This document shows positions 41,947 to 50,880 of a stretch of 64,000 nt of DNA, piece after piece. The notes under the pieces were generated by a model. It made no database searches, was not told the DNA's origin, and was given only the letters and a program-made list of their open reading frames with translations. Every line of letters starts with the position of its first letter. Position 1 is the first letter of the stretch. Origin of the DNA: Paraburkholderia piptadeniae (GTDB taxonomy: Bacteria > Pseudomonadota > Gammaproteobacteria > Burkholderiales > Burkholderiaceae); NCBI RefSeq assembly GCF_900007165.1, contig NZ_CYGY02000035.1:186001-250000 (forward strand), given 5' to 3'. A program made the translations under genes and the position numbers.

Positions 41947-43637
41947 AGTGCCGCTCCAAGATCCATCGTTTGACCGGTGCGCACGTTGGTATCGACTTTC
42001 TTCGACGAGCTGACCGATGTGCGCGTGCCGCGCGGCGCGCCCTGCAGGTTAATGTCGACCTTCACCACCTGTTCGCCGGGCCCGAGCGAGGACTGCGTCG
42101 AATCGCCCCCATACAGACCTGACAGCTGCCCCGCATACTGCGCGCGCGACGACGCCTCGCCATCGGCATCCGACGGCCGCTCGTACATTCGGGATACGAT
42201 CGCTGCGGCCTGCTCTGGCGTCGTCGCGCCTGCGAGCGCCGAACCTGCTGCGCGCTCATTGCCATTGCGAAGCTCGTAGTCGACGAAGCCGAGCTGCTGC
42301 TCGAGCGTCGAGTTGCCGATCCAGTTACCCGCCCATTTCTGGAAAGCGTCCTGCCGATCCTTATGCCATTGAGCAATGCCGCGGGCCTGGCCGTTATCAC
42401 CTTCCGCGCCCGGGTTAAGCTGGCTCTCGCGCTGCAGGTTCGCAACGATGCCAATCGCCTGTGATCGCGACCAGCCCCGAGACTGGAAGTACTCGATGGC
42501 GGACGTAGTGTTGCCGTTGACGCCGGCAGCCACTTCGTCATTCGTGCTCAGGCCATTGCCGCGGAGTGCGTTACCGAACCGTTCGAACCCGGTGCCCACC
42601 CGCGAGCCCAGATGCGCGACGTGCATGAGGATCTCGTACGAGCGTGAGACCAGATCGAAGAAGTCGCTGGCGCCGCGTTTCGCCTTTTCCCAGTCGAAAC
42701 TCTTAATCTCGTCAGAGAGGAAGCGCACCGCGCCGGCAACGCCATCAATCAGCTTCTGCTTGTTTTCCGGAACGGCGAGCCATTCGCTCATCAGCTCGAT
42801 GGCTGGCTGCAGCACCGGAATCAGCGCGTTGCCCAATGCATCCTTCAGCGAAACCACGGATAGCTCGAGTTTCGCAATGTTCTGCGCGTATTCCTCTGCC
42901 TGTCTGATCGCGCTCGGGTCCATCGTCGCGTGCAGATTGTCGAACTGCCGCACGAGATCCTGAATCGCACTCGGCCCCTTGATCAGCAACGGCAAGAGCG
43001 ACTCCACGCCGAAGGCCTGCGCGATCTGGCGCGCAGACTGGATGTTGCCGCCAGCGCTTAAGTTCGAGCGGATCGCACGCGACACGTCCAGCATGGCGCG
43101 GGAGACGTCGACGGCGCCGTCGGCCGTCCGGTGCAATCCGATCTGCCATGCGCTCATCAGCGCGAGCGTCTCCGGCGCGCGGCCGTTCACCGCGCCCTGC
43201 ATCGTGTCGCCTAGCGACTGCAGCGATGCATCCATGCTGTCCGTCGACAGGCCTGCCAAACGCGCCACGCCGCGATATTCCTGCAGCTGTTGCGTGTTGA
43301 TGCCGAGCAGCGTCGACGTGCGGTCGATCTCCTGCCCTGCGCGCCCCCAGCTCGTCACGATGGACGCGAGACCAGCGATCGACCCGAGGCCGCCGAGCAG
43401 CCCCAGCGGCGTCGCAATCATCGTTATCTTGCCGAGCAGCGATCCTGCTGCACGCGTCGCCGACGTGAGGCCTCTTACGAGTCGGCTAAGTCCCGTTTCC
43501 CTGCTGAGGGAGGCCAGCGATTTGCCGAGCGCCGTGACAGGCGCAAACGTGCTGGCGATCGAGCCCTTGACCTTTCGGACGGTCGACGTCGCGCGGTCAA
43601 CCGCGGTGATGACGAACTGGATCTTGTTGTTAGCCAT
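41943..43637 (-). CDS. Tail tape-measure protein with tail lysozyme domain
   Basis: 564 residues, short for a tape measure. A hydrophobic segment lies near residues 70-95 (LLGKITMIATPLGLLGGLGS). About residues 390-470 form a phage tail lysozyme domain (AIEYFQSRGWSRSQAIGIVA, NLQRESQLNPGAEGDNGQAR, GIAQWHKDRQDAF), which would cut peptidoglycan at DNA entry. Length suggests a short contractile tail. The start overlaps the small chaperone gene. Confidence 0.86.
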   Translation of the reverse strand: MANNKIQFVITAVDRATSTVRKVKGSIASTFAPVTALGKSLASLSRETGLSRLVRGLTSATRAAGSLLGKITMIATPLGLLGGLGSIAGLASIVTSWGRAGQEIDRTSTLLGINTQQLQEYRGVARLAGLSTDSMDASLQSLGDTMQGAVNGRAPETLALMSAWQIGLHRTADGAVDVSRAMLDVSRAIRSNLSAGGNIQSARQIAQAFGVESLLPLLIKGPSAIQDLVRQFDNLHATMDPSAIRQAEEYAQNIAKLELSVVSLKDALGNALIPVLQPAIELMSEWLAVPENKQKLIDGVAGAVRFLSDEIKSFDWEKAKRGASDFFDLVSRSYEILMHVAHLGSRVGTGFERFGNALRGNGLSTNDEVAAGVNGNTTSAIEYFQSRGWSRSQAIGIVANLQRESQLNPGAEGDNGQARGIAQWHKDRQDAFQKWAGNWIGNSTLEQQLGFVDYELRNGNERAAGSALAGATTPEQAAAIVSRMYERPSDADGEASSRAQYAGQLSGLYGGDSTQSSLGPGEQVVKVDINLQGAPRGTRTSVSSSKKVDTNVRTGQTMDLGAAL

Positions 43638-43800
43638 TGGACTTCGCCGAAAGGATGCGCTTCGCCTCGATCAGATGCCACTCGACGTCACTCCAGGTGG
43701 CGTTCCAGAGCGATGCGGGTGCGATCTCCCAGAAATGCGCTGCGTCGGCGAGCATCTGCTCCCACCCATCGGGGAGCGCATTCGCGCCGGCGACCAGCAT
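43630..43800 (-). CDS. Second tail-assembly chaperone component (56 aa)
   Basis: An ATG two nt after the stop of the larger chaperone gene opens a 56-residue frame: MLVAGANALPDGWEQMLADA, then FWEIAPASLWNATWSDVEWH, ending AKSNG. Its stop TAA overlaps the tape-measure start (ATGGCTAA). Position and Trp-rich content match the downstream partner of the chaperone pair (lambda G/T, Mu gp41/42), which is often made by a -1 frameshift. Its frame is -1 relative to the upstream gene; no textbook slippery site is obvious, so separate initiation may serve. Confidence 0.7.
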   Translation of the reverse strand: MLVAGANALPDGWEQMLADAAHFWEIAPASLWNATWSDVEWHLIEAKRILSAKSNG

Positions 43801-43802
43801 GC

Positions 43803-44345
43803 TCAGTCGGGCCGCCGGCGAATCTGAAAACCGTTGAAGTAACCGGTGGCCGAGTGGAAATCGCGCGCGCTCAACGAGCGAACCGTCTTGCGCGGCACGC
43901 GAGCCACGATCGAAATCAGTTCGATCGACGAGGCGAACGGTCCGCCCGCTTGCCGCGCCTTGCGGCGCTGCAGGTTAGTCGGCTCGCACAGATCGAGCTT
44001 CGTCGCGTTGAGCGCGGTTGCGTCATCCGTCAATTTCACCGGTGCCTGCAGCTCGAGCGTGAATTCATCCGGGCTGCGCACGTCCGGCATAAGGACCGCC
44101 TCGTCGGCGAAGCCGCTGAAGAAGTCTTCCGCCTCATCGATCTCGCTGGAGAAAAGCTCGTCGACGACGTCAATGGGTACTCCGCTGACGATCGCGACCA
44201 GCGCGACGACGAATCCGTATTTGCCGCCCGATTTCTCGGCCTGCTCGTAATCGCCTGCGCGCGGTTCACGCAGCTGCAGTTCGGCATACGTCTTTTCGTT
44301 TTCGCCCTTTCCGACGGTAATCGGACGGCGAAACGTGAGTGTCAT
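43803..44345 (-). CDS. Tail assembly chaperone (Mu gp41/Phage_tail_E-like)
   Basis: From the ATG at 44345, 180 residues (a GTG at 44357 is an alternative). It contains MTLTFRRPITVGKGENEKTY, AELQLREPRAGDYEQAEKSG and GVPIDVVDELFSSEIDEAED, the pattern of the Mu gp41 family. It lies between tube and tape-measure genes, where tail chaperones always occur. Confidence 0.86.
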   Translation of the reverse strand: MTLTFRRPITVGKGENEKTYAELQLREPRAGDYEQAEKSGGKYGFVVALVAIVSGVPIDVVDELFSSEIDEAEDFFSGFADEAVLMPDVRSPDEFTLELQAPVKLTDDATALNATKLDLCEPTNLQRRKARQAGGPFASSIELISIVARVPRKTVRSLSARDFHSATGYFNGFQIRRRPD

Positions 44346-44360
44346 GGTTTCTCGCACGGA

Positions 44361-44729
44361 TCAGTTCTCCGACACGTCCGGACCTTCCCATTCCACGGGC
44401 ACGGTGGCGTCCTCGGCCTTCGCACCTTGGGGATTCACGGTCCACATGTTCCGGCCGATGACGGTCTTGCCGTTCGCCAGCTCGACAGTGACGGTCACAT
44501 CGTCCATCTCGTTGATCTGCTTCAGCGAGAGGCCGCCCATATCGCGCAGCGTCGCCTTGATCGAGCCGACCTTCGGCTTTTCGCTGAAGCCGTGGACCGT
44601 GTCCTGCCCCGTGAGCGACTCGCGCGACCGTTCGCTCGGGTCATATTCAAAATCCCCGGCAACCGGATACGAGACGCCATCGACCGTCAGGTACGCAGTG
44701 CCGGCAATGCGATTTTTCGTGTTCGACAT
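44361..44729 (-). CDS. Tail tube protein (Mu gpM-like)
   Basis: 122 residues. NRIAGTAYLTVDGVSYPVAG, DFEYDPSERSRESLTGQDTV and HGFSEKPKVGSIKATLRDMG are typical of the Mu-type tube protein family. It forms the inner tube pushed through the envelope on contraction. A terminator separates it from the sheath gene upstream. Confidence 0.92.
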   Translation of the reverse strand: MSNTKNRIAGTAYLTVDGVSYPVAGDFEYDPSERSRESLTGQDTVHGFSEKPKVGSIKATLRDMGGLSLKQINEMDDVTVTVELANGKTVIGRNMWTVNPQGAKAEDATVPVEWEGPDVSEN

Positions 44730-44740
44730 TTCAGGCTCAC

Positions 44741-44769
44741 AAAAAAGAGAAGCCGCCCGAAGGCGGCTT
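44741..44769 (-). terminator. Intrinsic terminator with UUCG loop between sheath and tube genes
   Basis: On the minus strand GCCGCC-TTCG-GGCGGC, then TTCTCTTTTTTG. The C(UUCG)G tetraloop makes the hairpin very stable. It lies 19 nt past the sheath stop inside the late operon. Confidence 0.88.
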
Positions 44770-44787
44770 GTTTGGCATCAGCGTGGG

Positions 44788-46284
44788 TTACTGCAGCCTG
44801 AACTGGGCGAGCAGCGCGAAGATCCGGAGGCCGCCGATCAACGTGCCGTCCCACAGCTCGTTGACGCGACTCGGGTTCTGCGAATCGATCTCGACGATGA
44901 GGCCGGCAGAGAACGCATCGCTGTTCTGAACATAACCTTCGAACTCCATCGCCTTGTACTCGGCGATCTGATCGGCACGGATGGTGTTCGGGGTCACGAT
45001 GTTTGCGCCCGGTGCGAAGCGTGTACCGTTCGCCGCCAGCTTCTTCCGGCCGTATTTGGACGTCACGACACCCTTCAGGCGACGCAACACATACATCAAG
45101 AGGAACAGTGTCTCGACCTGCAGATAGCTGTTGTCCGGCTGGCCAAACGGGTTTTTCTGGTAAGTCGTGATCAGATTTTCAACCGCGACAGTGCCGTCGT
45201 CGGCGACGGTGAACGTCGAAATCCCGTCGAACAGCAAAGTGTTGCGGTCCGTCAACGCGAAGCGCGACGCCACGGGCGGAGGCAGGAAGCTCGACAACGC
45301 GACGGTCTGCAGCGGCAGACCCGGATCCGCGCGAAGCGCTGCGGCAGCGGCACCCGCGTAGTCCGCGGCCAGCAGCCACGCGGGCGTCGGCGAGTCGTTG
45401 AAGCCCATGACTGACCCGTGCTGATCGTTCCGGGTGACGCCGAACGTTGTGAGCGCGCCCACAGTGCCGCGATATGCCGCGAAGAAATGCCCGTAGATCT
45501 GCTTGGACCAGCTCCAGCGTCCGTTCGTGTCGTTGAGGAACGACTTCAATGCGTCGAGCGACGTCGAGTCCGTGTAAGGCATCACGATGAAGTCGAACGG
45601 TGCATCTGCGAGGTTGGCGAGCGCGGTGGTCAGCGAAGGATTCACCAGGCCGCCCGTCATCGCCGTGATCGTGAACGTGAGCCCCGTCGGTGTGACTTCA
45701 CCGTTGGCCGCGCCGCGATAATTCACGCGGATGTCGATATCGTTCCCGGCCAGACCCTTGTTCTTCGCCGTGAAGTTCACTTTCGACGTGGTGGTTCCGT
45801 CGACTGCCGCCGTCACAGGAAGATCAGTGTTCGCGTTGACCGTCGCGGCGAGCGCGGTCGCGAGTTGCGCGGCCGAGAGCGAAGACGTCACGCTCTGGGT
45901 TACGAGCTGGCCACCGAGGTAAAGGAACAGCACACCCGCTGCCGTTGCGGCTGCAGTGAAGTTGATCGAGCCACCCGCAGCTGTTCCGCTCGGATCGTCC
46001 GCGAGCGGCAGATACCAGACTTCCCCGAAGCTGTCGCTGTTGCGGTAGGCCGCCGTCATCAGCGCGAGCATCGACCCCTGGCCACCTGCGGACTTCGCGT
46101 CCGCGACGCCCTGCGAAATCACCGGAACGTTGGCGGTCGCGCTGCCGCCAGACGTGATCTGGCCGATGATAAGCGCGCGCTGCGTCTGGGTAGCGCTGTT
46201 GGCCTGGCTGTTGTCGACTTCCGCGTAGAAAAGCGGAACCCGGATCTGGTCGCCAGCCGGAATGTTCTTGAACGGTACCGTCAT
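44788..46284 (-). CDS. Contractile tail sheath protein (Mu gpL-like)
   Basis: 498 residues from the ATG at 46284 (GGGAG 9 nt upstream); a GTG at 46290 overlapping the previous stop is the alternative. MTVPFKNIPAGDQIRVPLFY, EVDNSQANSATQTQRALIIG and the C-terminal FEGYVQNSDAFSAGLIVEID are sheath-family features. It defines the phage as a myovirus. An internal domain of about 150 residues (GGSINFTAAATAAGVLFLYL and following) decorates the outside, as in Mu. Confidence 0.93.
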   Translation of the reverse strand: MTVPFKNIPAGDQIRVPLFYAEVDNSQANSATQTQRALIIGQITSGGSATANVPVISQGVADAKSAGGQGSMLALMTAAYRNSDSFGEVWYLPLADDPSGTAAGGSINFTAAATAAGVLFLYLGGQLVTQSVTSSLSAAQLATALAATVNANTDLPVTAAVDGTTTSKVNFTAKNKGLAGNDIDIRVNYRGAANGEVTPTGLTFTITAMTGGLVNPSLTTALANLADAPFDFIVMPYTDSTSLDALKSFLNDTNGRWSWSKQIYGHFFAAYRGTVGALTTFGVTRNDQHGSVMGFNDSPTPAWLLAADYAGAAAAALRADPGLPLQTVALSSFLPPPVASRFALTDRNTLLFDGISTFTVADDGTVAVENLITTYQKNPFGQPDNSYLQVETLFLLMYVLRRLKGVVTSKYGRKKLAANGTRFAPGANIVTPNTIRADQIAEYKAMEFEGYVQNSDAFSAGLIVEIDSQNPSRVNELWDGTLIGGLRIFALLAQFRLQ

Positions 46285-46286
46285 GA

Positions 46287-46526
46287 TCACGCGCTCCCAT
46301 CGGGATGCGTCGACGCTTCGTCGACGGCTTTGGTTTCGGCGTGCTCCGGATCACGCGCTTCTGCCACAACCTCCGGCGCCGGCCGCTCGCCGAGCTCGAC
46401 ATCCTTGTCGCTCAGACGCTTCACCCAATACAGGTGATCGTCCGGCACTTCGCGACCCTCATCGGGCAGGAAGTCCTTCATATCCGGGTCGCGGATCTTC
46501 ATACCCGCTGCGGGTTTGACGAACAT
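46287..46526 (-). CDS. DUF2635 protein (Mu gp38-like)
   Basis: 79 residues beginning MFVKPAAGMKIRDPDMKDFL and PDEGREVPDDHLYWVKRLSD, the DUF2635 signature. It always precedes the sheath gene in Mu-type tails; exact role unknown. The C-terminal half is Glu/Ala-rich. Confidence 0.88.
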   Translation of the reverse strand: MFVKPAAGMKIRDPDMKDFLPDEGREVPDDHLYWVKRLSDKDVELGERPAPEVVAEARDPEHAETKAVDEASTHPDGSA

Positions 46527-46535
46527 GCGTCACTC

Positions 46536-47144
46536 CTAATCAGAAAAATCGAGGTCGATAACGCCCTCTGCACGTCCGTCGGGCCCCGTGGTGCGAGGTG
46601 CCGGTGGAATTGCGTCGGGGAATGGCGGGTCCGGATATGTCCCGTTCGGGTCAAACGGGCCTCTGAGATCGACGGTGAGTTGCATGCGCTCGAGCGTGTT
46701 GGTCACATCAGGCTCGAATGCCTCGTAGATCTGGAAGTGCAGCGAAATGCTGATGGCCGCGAAATGCACTCGGCCGTCTGAGCTGTATTCCGTCGTTGTG
46801 TCGATCGCCGGGAAGTCCTGCGTTTCGCCGCGAATTCCGACGTCGCGCAGGAGGATGTCTTCGATGGTCGCGCCGAGAGCATCGAGAGCATCTTGCGCAG
46901 CCTCGGCCGTCAATCCAGAGACGATCGCGCGGATCTCGATGACAAAGTCCGTATTGAACTGCGTCTGACCGCTTGTCCCCAACGACGCTTTACGCTCGAC
47001 GCCATTCCGCACCAGGATCGCCGGCAGCTTCGACGGCGGCACGCTCCAGTCACCGGGAGATTGAATCGTTGGTGCGGCAGCTGCCGTTTGCAATGCAGCC
47101 ACAACGAGCTGCCGCATCGCGGCGCGCCCAGTGGGATCAGCCAT
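46536..47144 (-). CDS. Mu gp37-like tail terminator protein
   Basis: 202 residues. MADPTGRAAMRQLVVAALQT, WSVPPSKLPAILVRNGVERK and the middle TQFNTDFVIEIRAIVSG fit the Mu gp37 group, thought to cap or terminate the tail. A Pro-rich C-terminus (YPDPPFPDAIPPAPRTTGP) follows. It overlaps the head-tail joining gene by eight bases, joining head and tail modules. Confidence 0.75.
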   Translation of the reverse strand: MADPTGRAAMRQLVVAALQTAAAAPTIQSPGDWSVPPSKLPAILVRNGVERKASLGTSGQTQFNTDFVIEIRAIVSGLTAEAAQDALDALGATIEDILLRDVGIRGETQDFPAIDTTTEYSSDGRVHFAAISISLHFQIYEAFEPDVTNTLERMQLTVDLRGPFDPNGTYPDPPFPDAIPPAPRTTGPDGRAEGVIDLDFSD

Positions 47145-47487
47145 CGACGTTACTCACCAGATTGAGCATGAGACCGCCGCCGCCCCACCCGTCGAGCCGC
47201 GCCTCGCGCACGACATAGATGAGACCGGTGCGGATGATCTGCAGCTGATCGTCCTGCACCGGTGCCGACGCGAACTGCGACTGCTGGATCCCGAGTCGAG
47301 GCTGGACCGTCGCCACCTGCGCGCCGTCGACAATCGACAGCTCGAGGAAGGCCTCGTCGAACACGCCGTCGATCACGTAAGACGCGGCGCCGGAGACGGG
47401 CATATACAGCACCCGCTCCGCCTCGCCGAACGTCTTCATCACCACGCCGTTCATCCGGTCGGTAACAGCGCGCCAGTCGAATGGCAT
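47137..47487 (-). CDS. Head-tail joining protein (lambda FII/Gifsy-2-like)
   Basis: 116 residues. FDWRAVTDRMNGVVMKTFGE, then a beta-rich part with LSIVDGAQVATVQPRLGIQQ and DDQLQIIRTGLIYVVREARL, matches the small head-tail joining family. It marks the border between the lambda-like head and the Mu-like tail. Confidence 0.82.
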   Translation of the reverse strand: MPFDWRAVTDRMNGVVMKTFGEAERVLYMPVSGAASYVIDGVFDEAFLELSIVDGAQVATVQPRLGIQQSQFASAPVQDDQLQIIRTGLIYVVREARLDGWGGGGLMLNLVSNVDG

Positions 47488-47490
47488 GGC

Positions 47491-48528
47491 TTACGTGCCG
47501 GCGCGACCCGTCTGCAGCATTTCCGGCCGCGTGCAAATATGCAGCGGGTAGCTGTAGCCCTCGACCTTCCACCACGAATTGCGGTCGCGATCGAAGATCG
47601 GGATCATGTACGTCGGCTTGCCCGGCGTGTTCACCCATTCGAACGATTCGCCCGGCGCCAGCGCGCGGCGGAAGACACCGGGCGCGCCAACCGGGAAGAA
47701 CTTGACCTTGTCGTCCGGGATCTTGATGGTCGTGTTGTCGTCCGACCCGCGATAGTTCATCCAGTAAATGCCGGCGAACTTGAACGTATCGAACGCCGCG
47801 CCCTGGCTGTCGTCGCGCAGATCTGCCGCGGCCGACCAGTTGATGAACGTCTGGATCACGTCCTTGTGATTCACGAATTCGTCGTAGAACTCGTCGCCGC
47901 ACATCGCGTACACCCTCGTCGACGGAAGCCATGCGCCCTGCGCCTTGCGCATCATGGCGCGGCGGATCCCGTTGCAGATCGGGCGGATGGAGTTCGCGGT
48001 CTGGGCGGAAAGATCAAACGGCACTTCCGTCGCCGGCGTGATGCCGAATTCGTCGAAGAAGTTGTAGATCACCGATCCGTTCGCGTCGAGCAGGATCCCC
48101 TGCAATGCCGCCAGGCGATGGTACTCCCACGTGTACTCGATGTTGCGCAGCAGGCCCGTCGGGCCGCTCACGCGGCGAGCGACTTCAGCCTGCACCTGCA
48201 TGAGCTCCGACTCCGTGCCAAACGCGCGGATGTCCTGGATCTCGTTTGCATAGATCGTGTCGCTATGCATCAGGCGCGGCACCTTGAAGTACCGCGCGCC
48301 GCGCTGCTCGGTGACACGCTGCGTGCCTTCTGCGCCGCGCGGCGATGTCGGAATCAGGATCAGCTGACCCTGACGTTGTTCGACGGCGAGCACCGTATTG
48401 CGGATCGGTTCATCCTCGAAAATGTCGAGGTCGCCGAGCCCCTGCGGCTGAAACGGATATTTGTCGACCGCAGCGGTGAGCTGGATGGTCGAGAAGGCAT
48501 CCTGATGGAATACGTCCAAACTGGCCAT
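47491..48528 (-). CDS. Major capsid protein (lambda gpE-like)
   Basis: The ATG at 48528 gives 345 residues, close to lambda gpE (341); a longer frame is not needed. MASLDVFHQDAFSTIQLTAA, EEP-type LDIFEDEPIRNTVLAVEQRQ, RLMHSDTIYANEIQDIRAFG and the end GYSYPLHICTRPEMLQTGR are gpE-family features. HK97-fold shell protein. Confidence 0.93.
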   Translation of the reverse strand: MASLDVFHQDAFSTIQLTAAVDKYPFQPQGLGDLDIFEDEPIRNTVLAVEQRQGQLILIPTSPRGAEGTQRVTEQRGARYFKVPRLMHSDTIYANEIQDIRAFGTESELMQVQAEVARRVSGPTGLLRNIEYTWEYHRLAALQGILLDANGSVIYNFFDEFGITPATEVPFDLSAQTANSIRPICNGIRRAMMRKAQGAWLPSTRVYAMCGDEFYDEFVNHKDVIQTFINWSAAADLRDDSQGAAFDTFKFAGIYWMNYRGSDDNTTIKIPDDKVKFFPVGAPGVFRRALAPGESFEWVNTPGKPTYMIPIFDRDRNSWWKVEGYSYPLHICTRPEMLQTGRAGT

Positions 48529-48604
48529 TATCGGCTCCAGAAATAATAATGGCCGCGAACGCGACCAAGTGACAAACGACGGAAGAGACTGCGAGGGATT
48601 CGAC

Positions 48605-49261
48605 TTAGCGAGTGATGATCCCGATTGCGGCAAGCTGCCCCGTTGCCGTTGCAATCTGTGTTGCGGTGATGCCCGCCGGCCAGATCAACTCGCCGCCGTT
48701 CACTTCGGCGTCGCGAACCACCGCGAGCCCGGGCACGTCTGCTGCCGTCGCGTCGTACGTGCCAAACGAAATACCTGCTGCAATCTGCGTGCCGTCGGTC
48801 GCCGTCGGGTTAAGCGGCACCAGCTTTGCCGAAAGGGCCGATACCGTGACGTCGAACTCGTCGCCAACCACGAAGTCCGTCGCACCGTCTGCGATCGCGA
48901 ACTTGATGCCATCGGAGAACGTCTGGCCGACGACGACATCGCCGATCACATCGCCCGTGGGATCGAACACGCGAAACGTGCCGCCATTCGCAGCAGCTGT
49001 CGTGCAGCGCACGACATAGACGCCAGCCTGTGCATTCGGCAGCACAGGCGTCGTCGCGTCGAGCGTGAACACACCATTGCCCGTGTTGCCGGCTTTCGCA
49101 GCGGCGTTCGCCGTGCCGCCTGCCTTCTTCGCCACGACTTCGCCGGGAAGATGCTTCACCGTGCCGCTGAAGGTCATCGGGTCGCGCGAACGGTGACCGC
49201 GCGCCTCGGACACGAGAAATCCACCGTCGTGCCGGTTTTCAGTGAGAGGAGTCTGAGCCAT
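48605..49261 (-). CDS. Head decoration protein (lambda gpD-like, with inserted domain)
   Basis: 218 residues, about twice lambda gpD (110). The N-terminus RDPMTFSGTVKHLPGEVVAK and the end GELIWPAGITATQIATATGQ, LAAIGIITR are those of gpD. Between them lies an extra beta-rich domain (about residues 50-145, VFTLDATTPVLPNAQAGVYV and on). It stabilises the expanded capsid, as the neighbouring genes suggest. Confidence 0.85.
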   Translation of the reverse strand: MAQTPLTENRHDGGFLVSEARGHRSRDPMTFSGTVKHLPGEVVAKKAGGTANAAAKAGNTGNGVFTLDATTPVLPNAQAGVYVVRCTTAAANGGTFRVFDPTGDVIGDVVVGQTFSDGIKFAIADGATDFVVGDEFDVTVSALSAKLVPLNPTATDGTQIAAGISFGTYDATAADVPGLAVVRDAEVNGGELIWPAGITATQIATATGQLAAIGIITR

Positions 49262-49303
49262 GATCGGATTCCAGAGTGAGGGATTGGACTACGGTGCCTA
49301 CGC

Positions 49304-49969
49304 TTAGCGGCGACGCTTTGCGCCGGCTTTCTGGAACGCAACGTCCCAGCTGGCCGCAACCGACTGCTCGCTGTTCGCGTTGCGGTCGCTGTCGATGCCG
49401 AGGTTCGGGTTCTGGCGGCGCCCGCGGCTGCCCTCCGGTGCCGGCGAACCGTCCAGCACCTCGATAGCCTCACTGCGCGTCATGGAAGTCGTGAAAGCCA
49501 ACTTGCACGCGAGAACTGGATTGCGCCCGGCACCCTTGCTGGCGAAGATCGCGGCGCAACGCGCGCGTTCACGACGACGCGCGCGAGCAGCTGCGCTTTT
49601 GCCGCGCATCTCCTCTTCATCGTCATCGTCGTCGGCGTTCGGGTCACCGTCATCGTCCCCGTCCCCGTCGTCATCTGCGGCCTTGGCTTTCTTGCCCTTC
49701 TTGCCCTTGCCGCTGTCGTCTTCCTCATCGCCGTCACCTTCACCGTCGCCGCCGCCGTCGCCGTCGCCATCACCGCCCCCTTCGGCGCTGCTACCACGGG
49801 CGTCGCCATTTTCGCGGTTCTGACCATCGTCATCTTCGTCAGAAGCGCGCTTGCCTTTCTTGCCCTTGTCATCGGAAGTGTTGTTCTCGTCCGATGCACG
49901 AGAACCGCGGCCAAGATGGGCGAAGCTCAACCCACCTCGCGACATGAGGTTGCGTAACGTATTGCTCAT
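49304..49969 (-). CDS. Acidic low-complexity protein, scaffold-like
   Basis: 221 residues. Residues about 25-125 are a run of Asp, Gly, Glu and Lys (for example GDGDGDGGGDGEGDGDEEDD). The C-terminal part (RARCAAIFASKGAGRNPVLA, CKLAFTTSMTRSEAIEVL) resembles the tail found at the end of S49-type head proteases, which acts as scaffold (lambda Nu3 lies in frame in gene C). Here it is a separate gene right after the protease. Scaffold function is inferred from place and C-terminus. Confidence 0.68.
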   Translation of the reverse strand: MSNTLRNLMSRGGLSFAHLGRGSRASDENNTSDDKGKKGKRASDEDDDGQNRENGDARGSSAEGGGDGDGDGGGDGEGDGDEEDDSGKGKKGKKAKAADDDGDGDDDGDPNADDDDDEEEMRGKSAAARARRRERARCAAIFASKGAGRNPVLACKLAFTTSMTRSEAIEVLDGSPAPEGSRGRRQNPNLGIDSDRNANSEQSVAASWDVAFQKAGAKRRR

Positions 49970-49995
49970 TGGATTTACCCTGATGGTGGGATGAA

Positions 49996-50880
49996 TCAGC
50001 CCAGCTCGTCGAGCAGGGAAGCGAAGGCTTCGTCCGGTGCCATGACGGCATCGGCGAAGCCGATTTCGACGCCAGCGGCGCCGAGAAAGGTGCCGGCCTC
50101 CGTGTCGCGCACGACGGCCGTTTTGAGATCGCGATTGCGGGCGACGGTCTTGACGAAGATCTCACCCATCTTGTCGACATCCGACTGGAAGCGCGCGAGG
50201 GCCTCCTTCGACAGCGGATTGAACTCGTTGCCGTCGGCCTTTTTTGCGCCATAGTGGATGAGCGTGACGTCGATGCCCGCCTTCGATAGTGCCTGCGACA
50301 TATCGACGTGCATGCAGATCACGCCCACGCTGCCGGTGCCGCCTGTTCGCGGGACGATGATCTTGTCGGCCGCGCTCGCGATCGCATAGGCAGCCGAATA
50401 GGCGCTCTCGGTCAGCACGGCCCAGATCGGTTTGCGTCCGCGAGCCTCGTAGATCGCGTCGACGAGATCGAAGCAACCGGACACTTCGCCGCCGGGCGAA
50501 TCGATATCGAGCATGATCGCGCGCACGTCCGGGTCACCCAACGCCATGCTCAGCAGCGCACGGATCCCGTCATAGCCCGTCATGCCGGAATACGGATAGA
50601 GCGTGCCCAGCTTGTGCACCAGCGTGCCCTCGATGGGAATGCGAGCGACACCTTCCGCGACGTCATACGGCTTGTACTGCGCTTCCTCGCTTTCATCCTC
50701 CGCGTCGAGGAACGCGCGCGCGCCGCCGTTCGCCAGCTCGAGCGTCGAGCCGTCCGCACGAAAGAGATGCGAGATGCCGAAGCGGTCTGCGAGCGCAGCC
50801 ATCACGACTTCCGCCTTGTGCGGCAGGATCGCGATCGGCACGTTGAAAAGCCGCGTCGCGAGATGGGGATAGTTGATCAT
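49996..50880 (-). CDS. Head maturation protease, S49 family (lambda gpC-like)
   Basis: From the ATG at 50880, overlapping the portal stop (ATGA), 294 residues. The core has IMLDIDSPGGEVSGCFDLVD, the nucleophile region AYSAAYAIASAADKIIVPRT (Ser in ESAYSAAY) and GSVGVICMHVDMSQALSKAG with the Lys of the Ser-Lys pair expected further on. It cleaves scaffold and portal during capsid maturation. No scaffold domain is fused at its C-terminus. Confidence 0.92.
   Translation of the reverse strand: MINYPHLATRLFNVPIAILPHKAEVVMAALADRFGISHLFRADGSTLELANGGARAFLDAEDESEEAQYKPYDVAEGVARIPIEGTLVHKLGTLYPYSGMTGYDGIRALLSMALGDPDVRAIMLDIDSPGGEVSGCFDLVDAIYEARGRKPIWAVLTESAYSAAYAIASAADKIIVPRTGGTGSVGVICMHVDMSQALSKAGIDVTLIHYGAKKADGNEFNPLSKEALARFQSDVDKMGEIFVKTVARNRDLKTAVVRDTEAGTFLGAAGVEIGFADAVMAPDEAFASLLDELG

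Noticed and set aside
43820..43835. GGTTTTC as a -1 slippery site for the tail chaperone pair
   Set aside because: It does not fit X-XXY-YYZ with re-pairing in the P site (GGT to CGG), so a programmed shift there cannot be claimed.
49480..49914. Met/Thr-rich minus-strand open frame inside the acidic protein gene
   Set aside because: It is the alternate frame of a GAC/GAT/GGC-rich low-complexity stretch; the acidic frame has a proper start and a family-like C-terminus.
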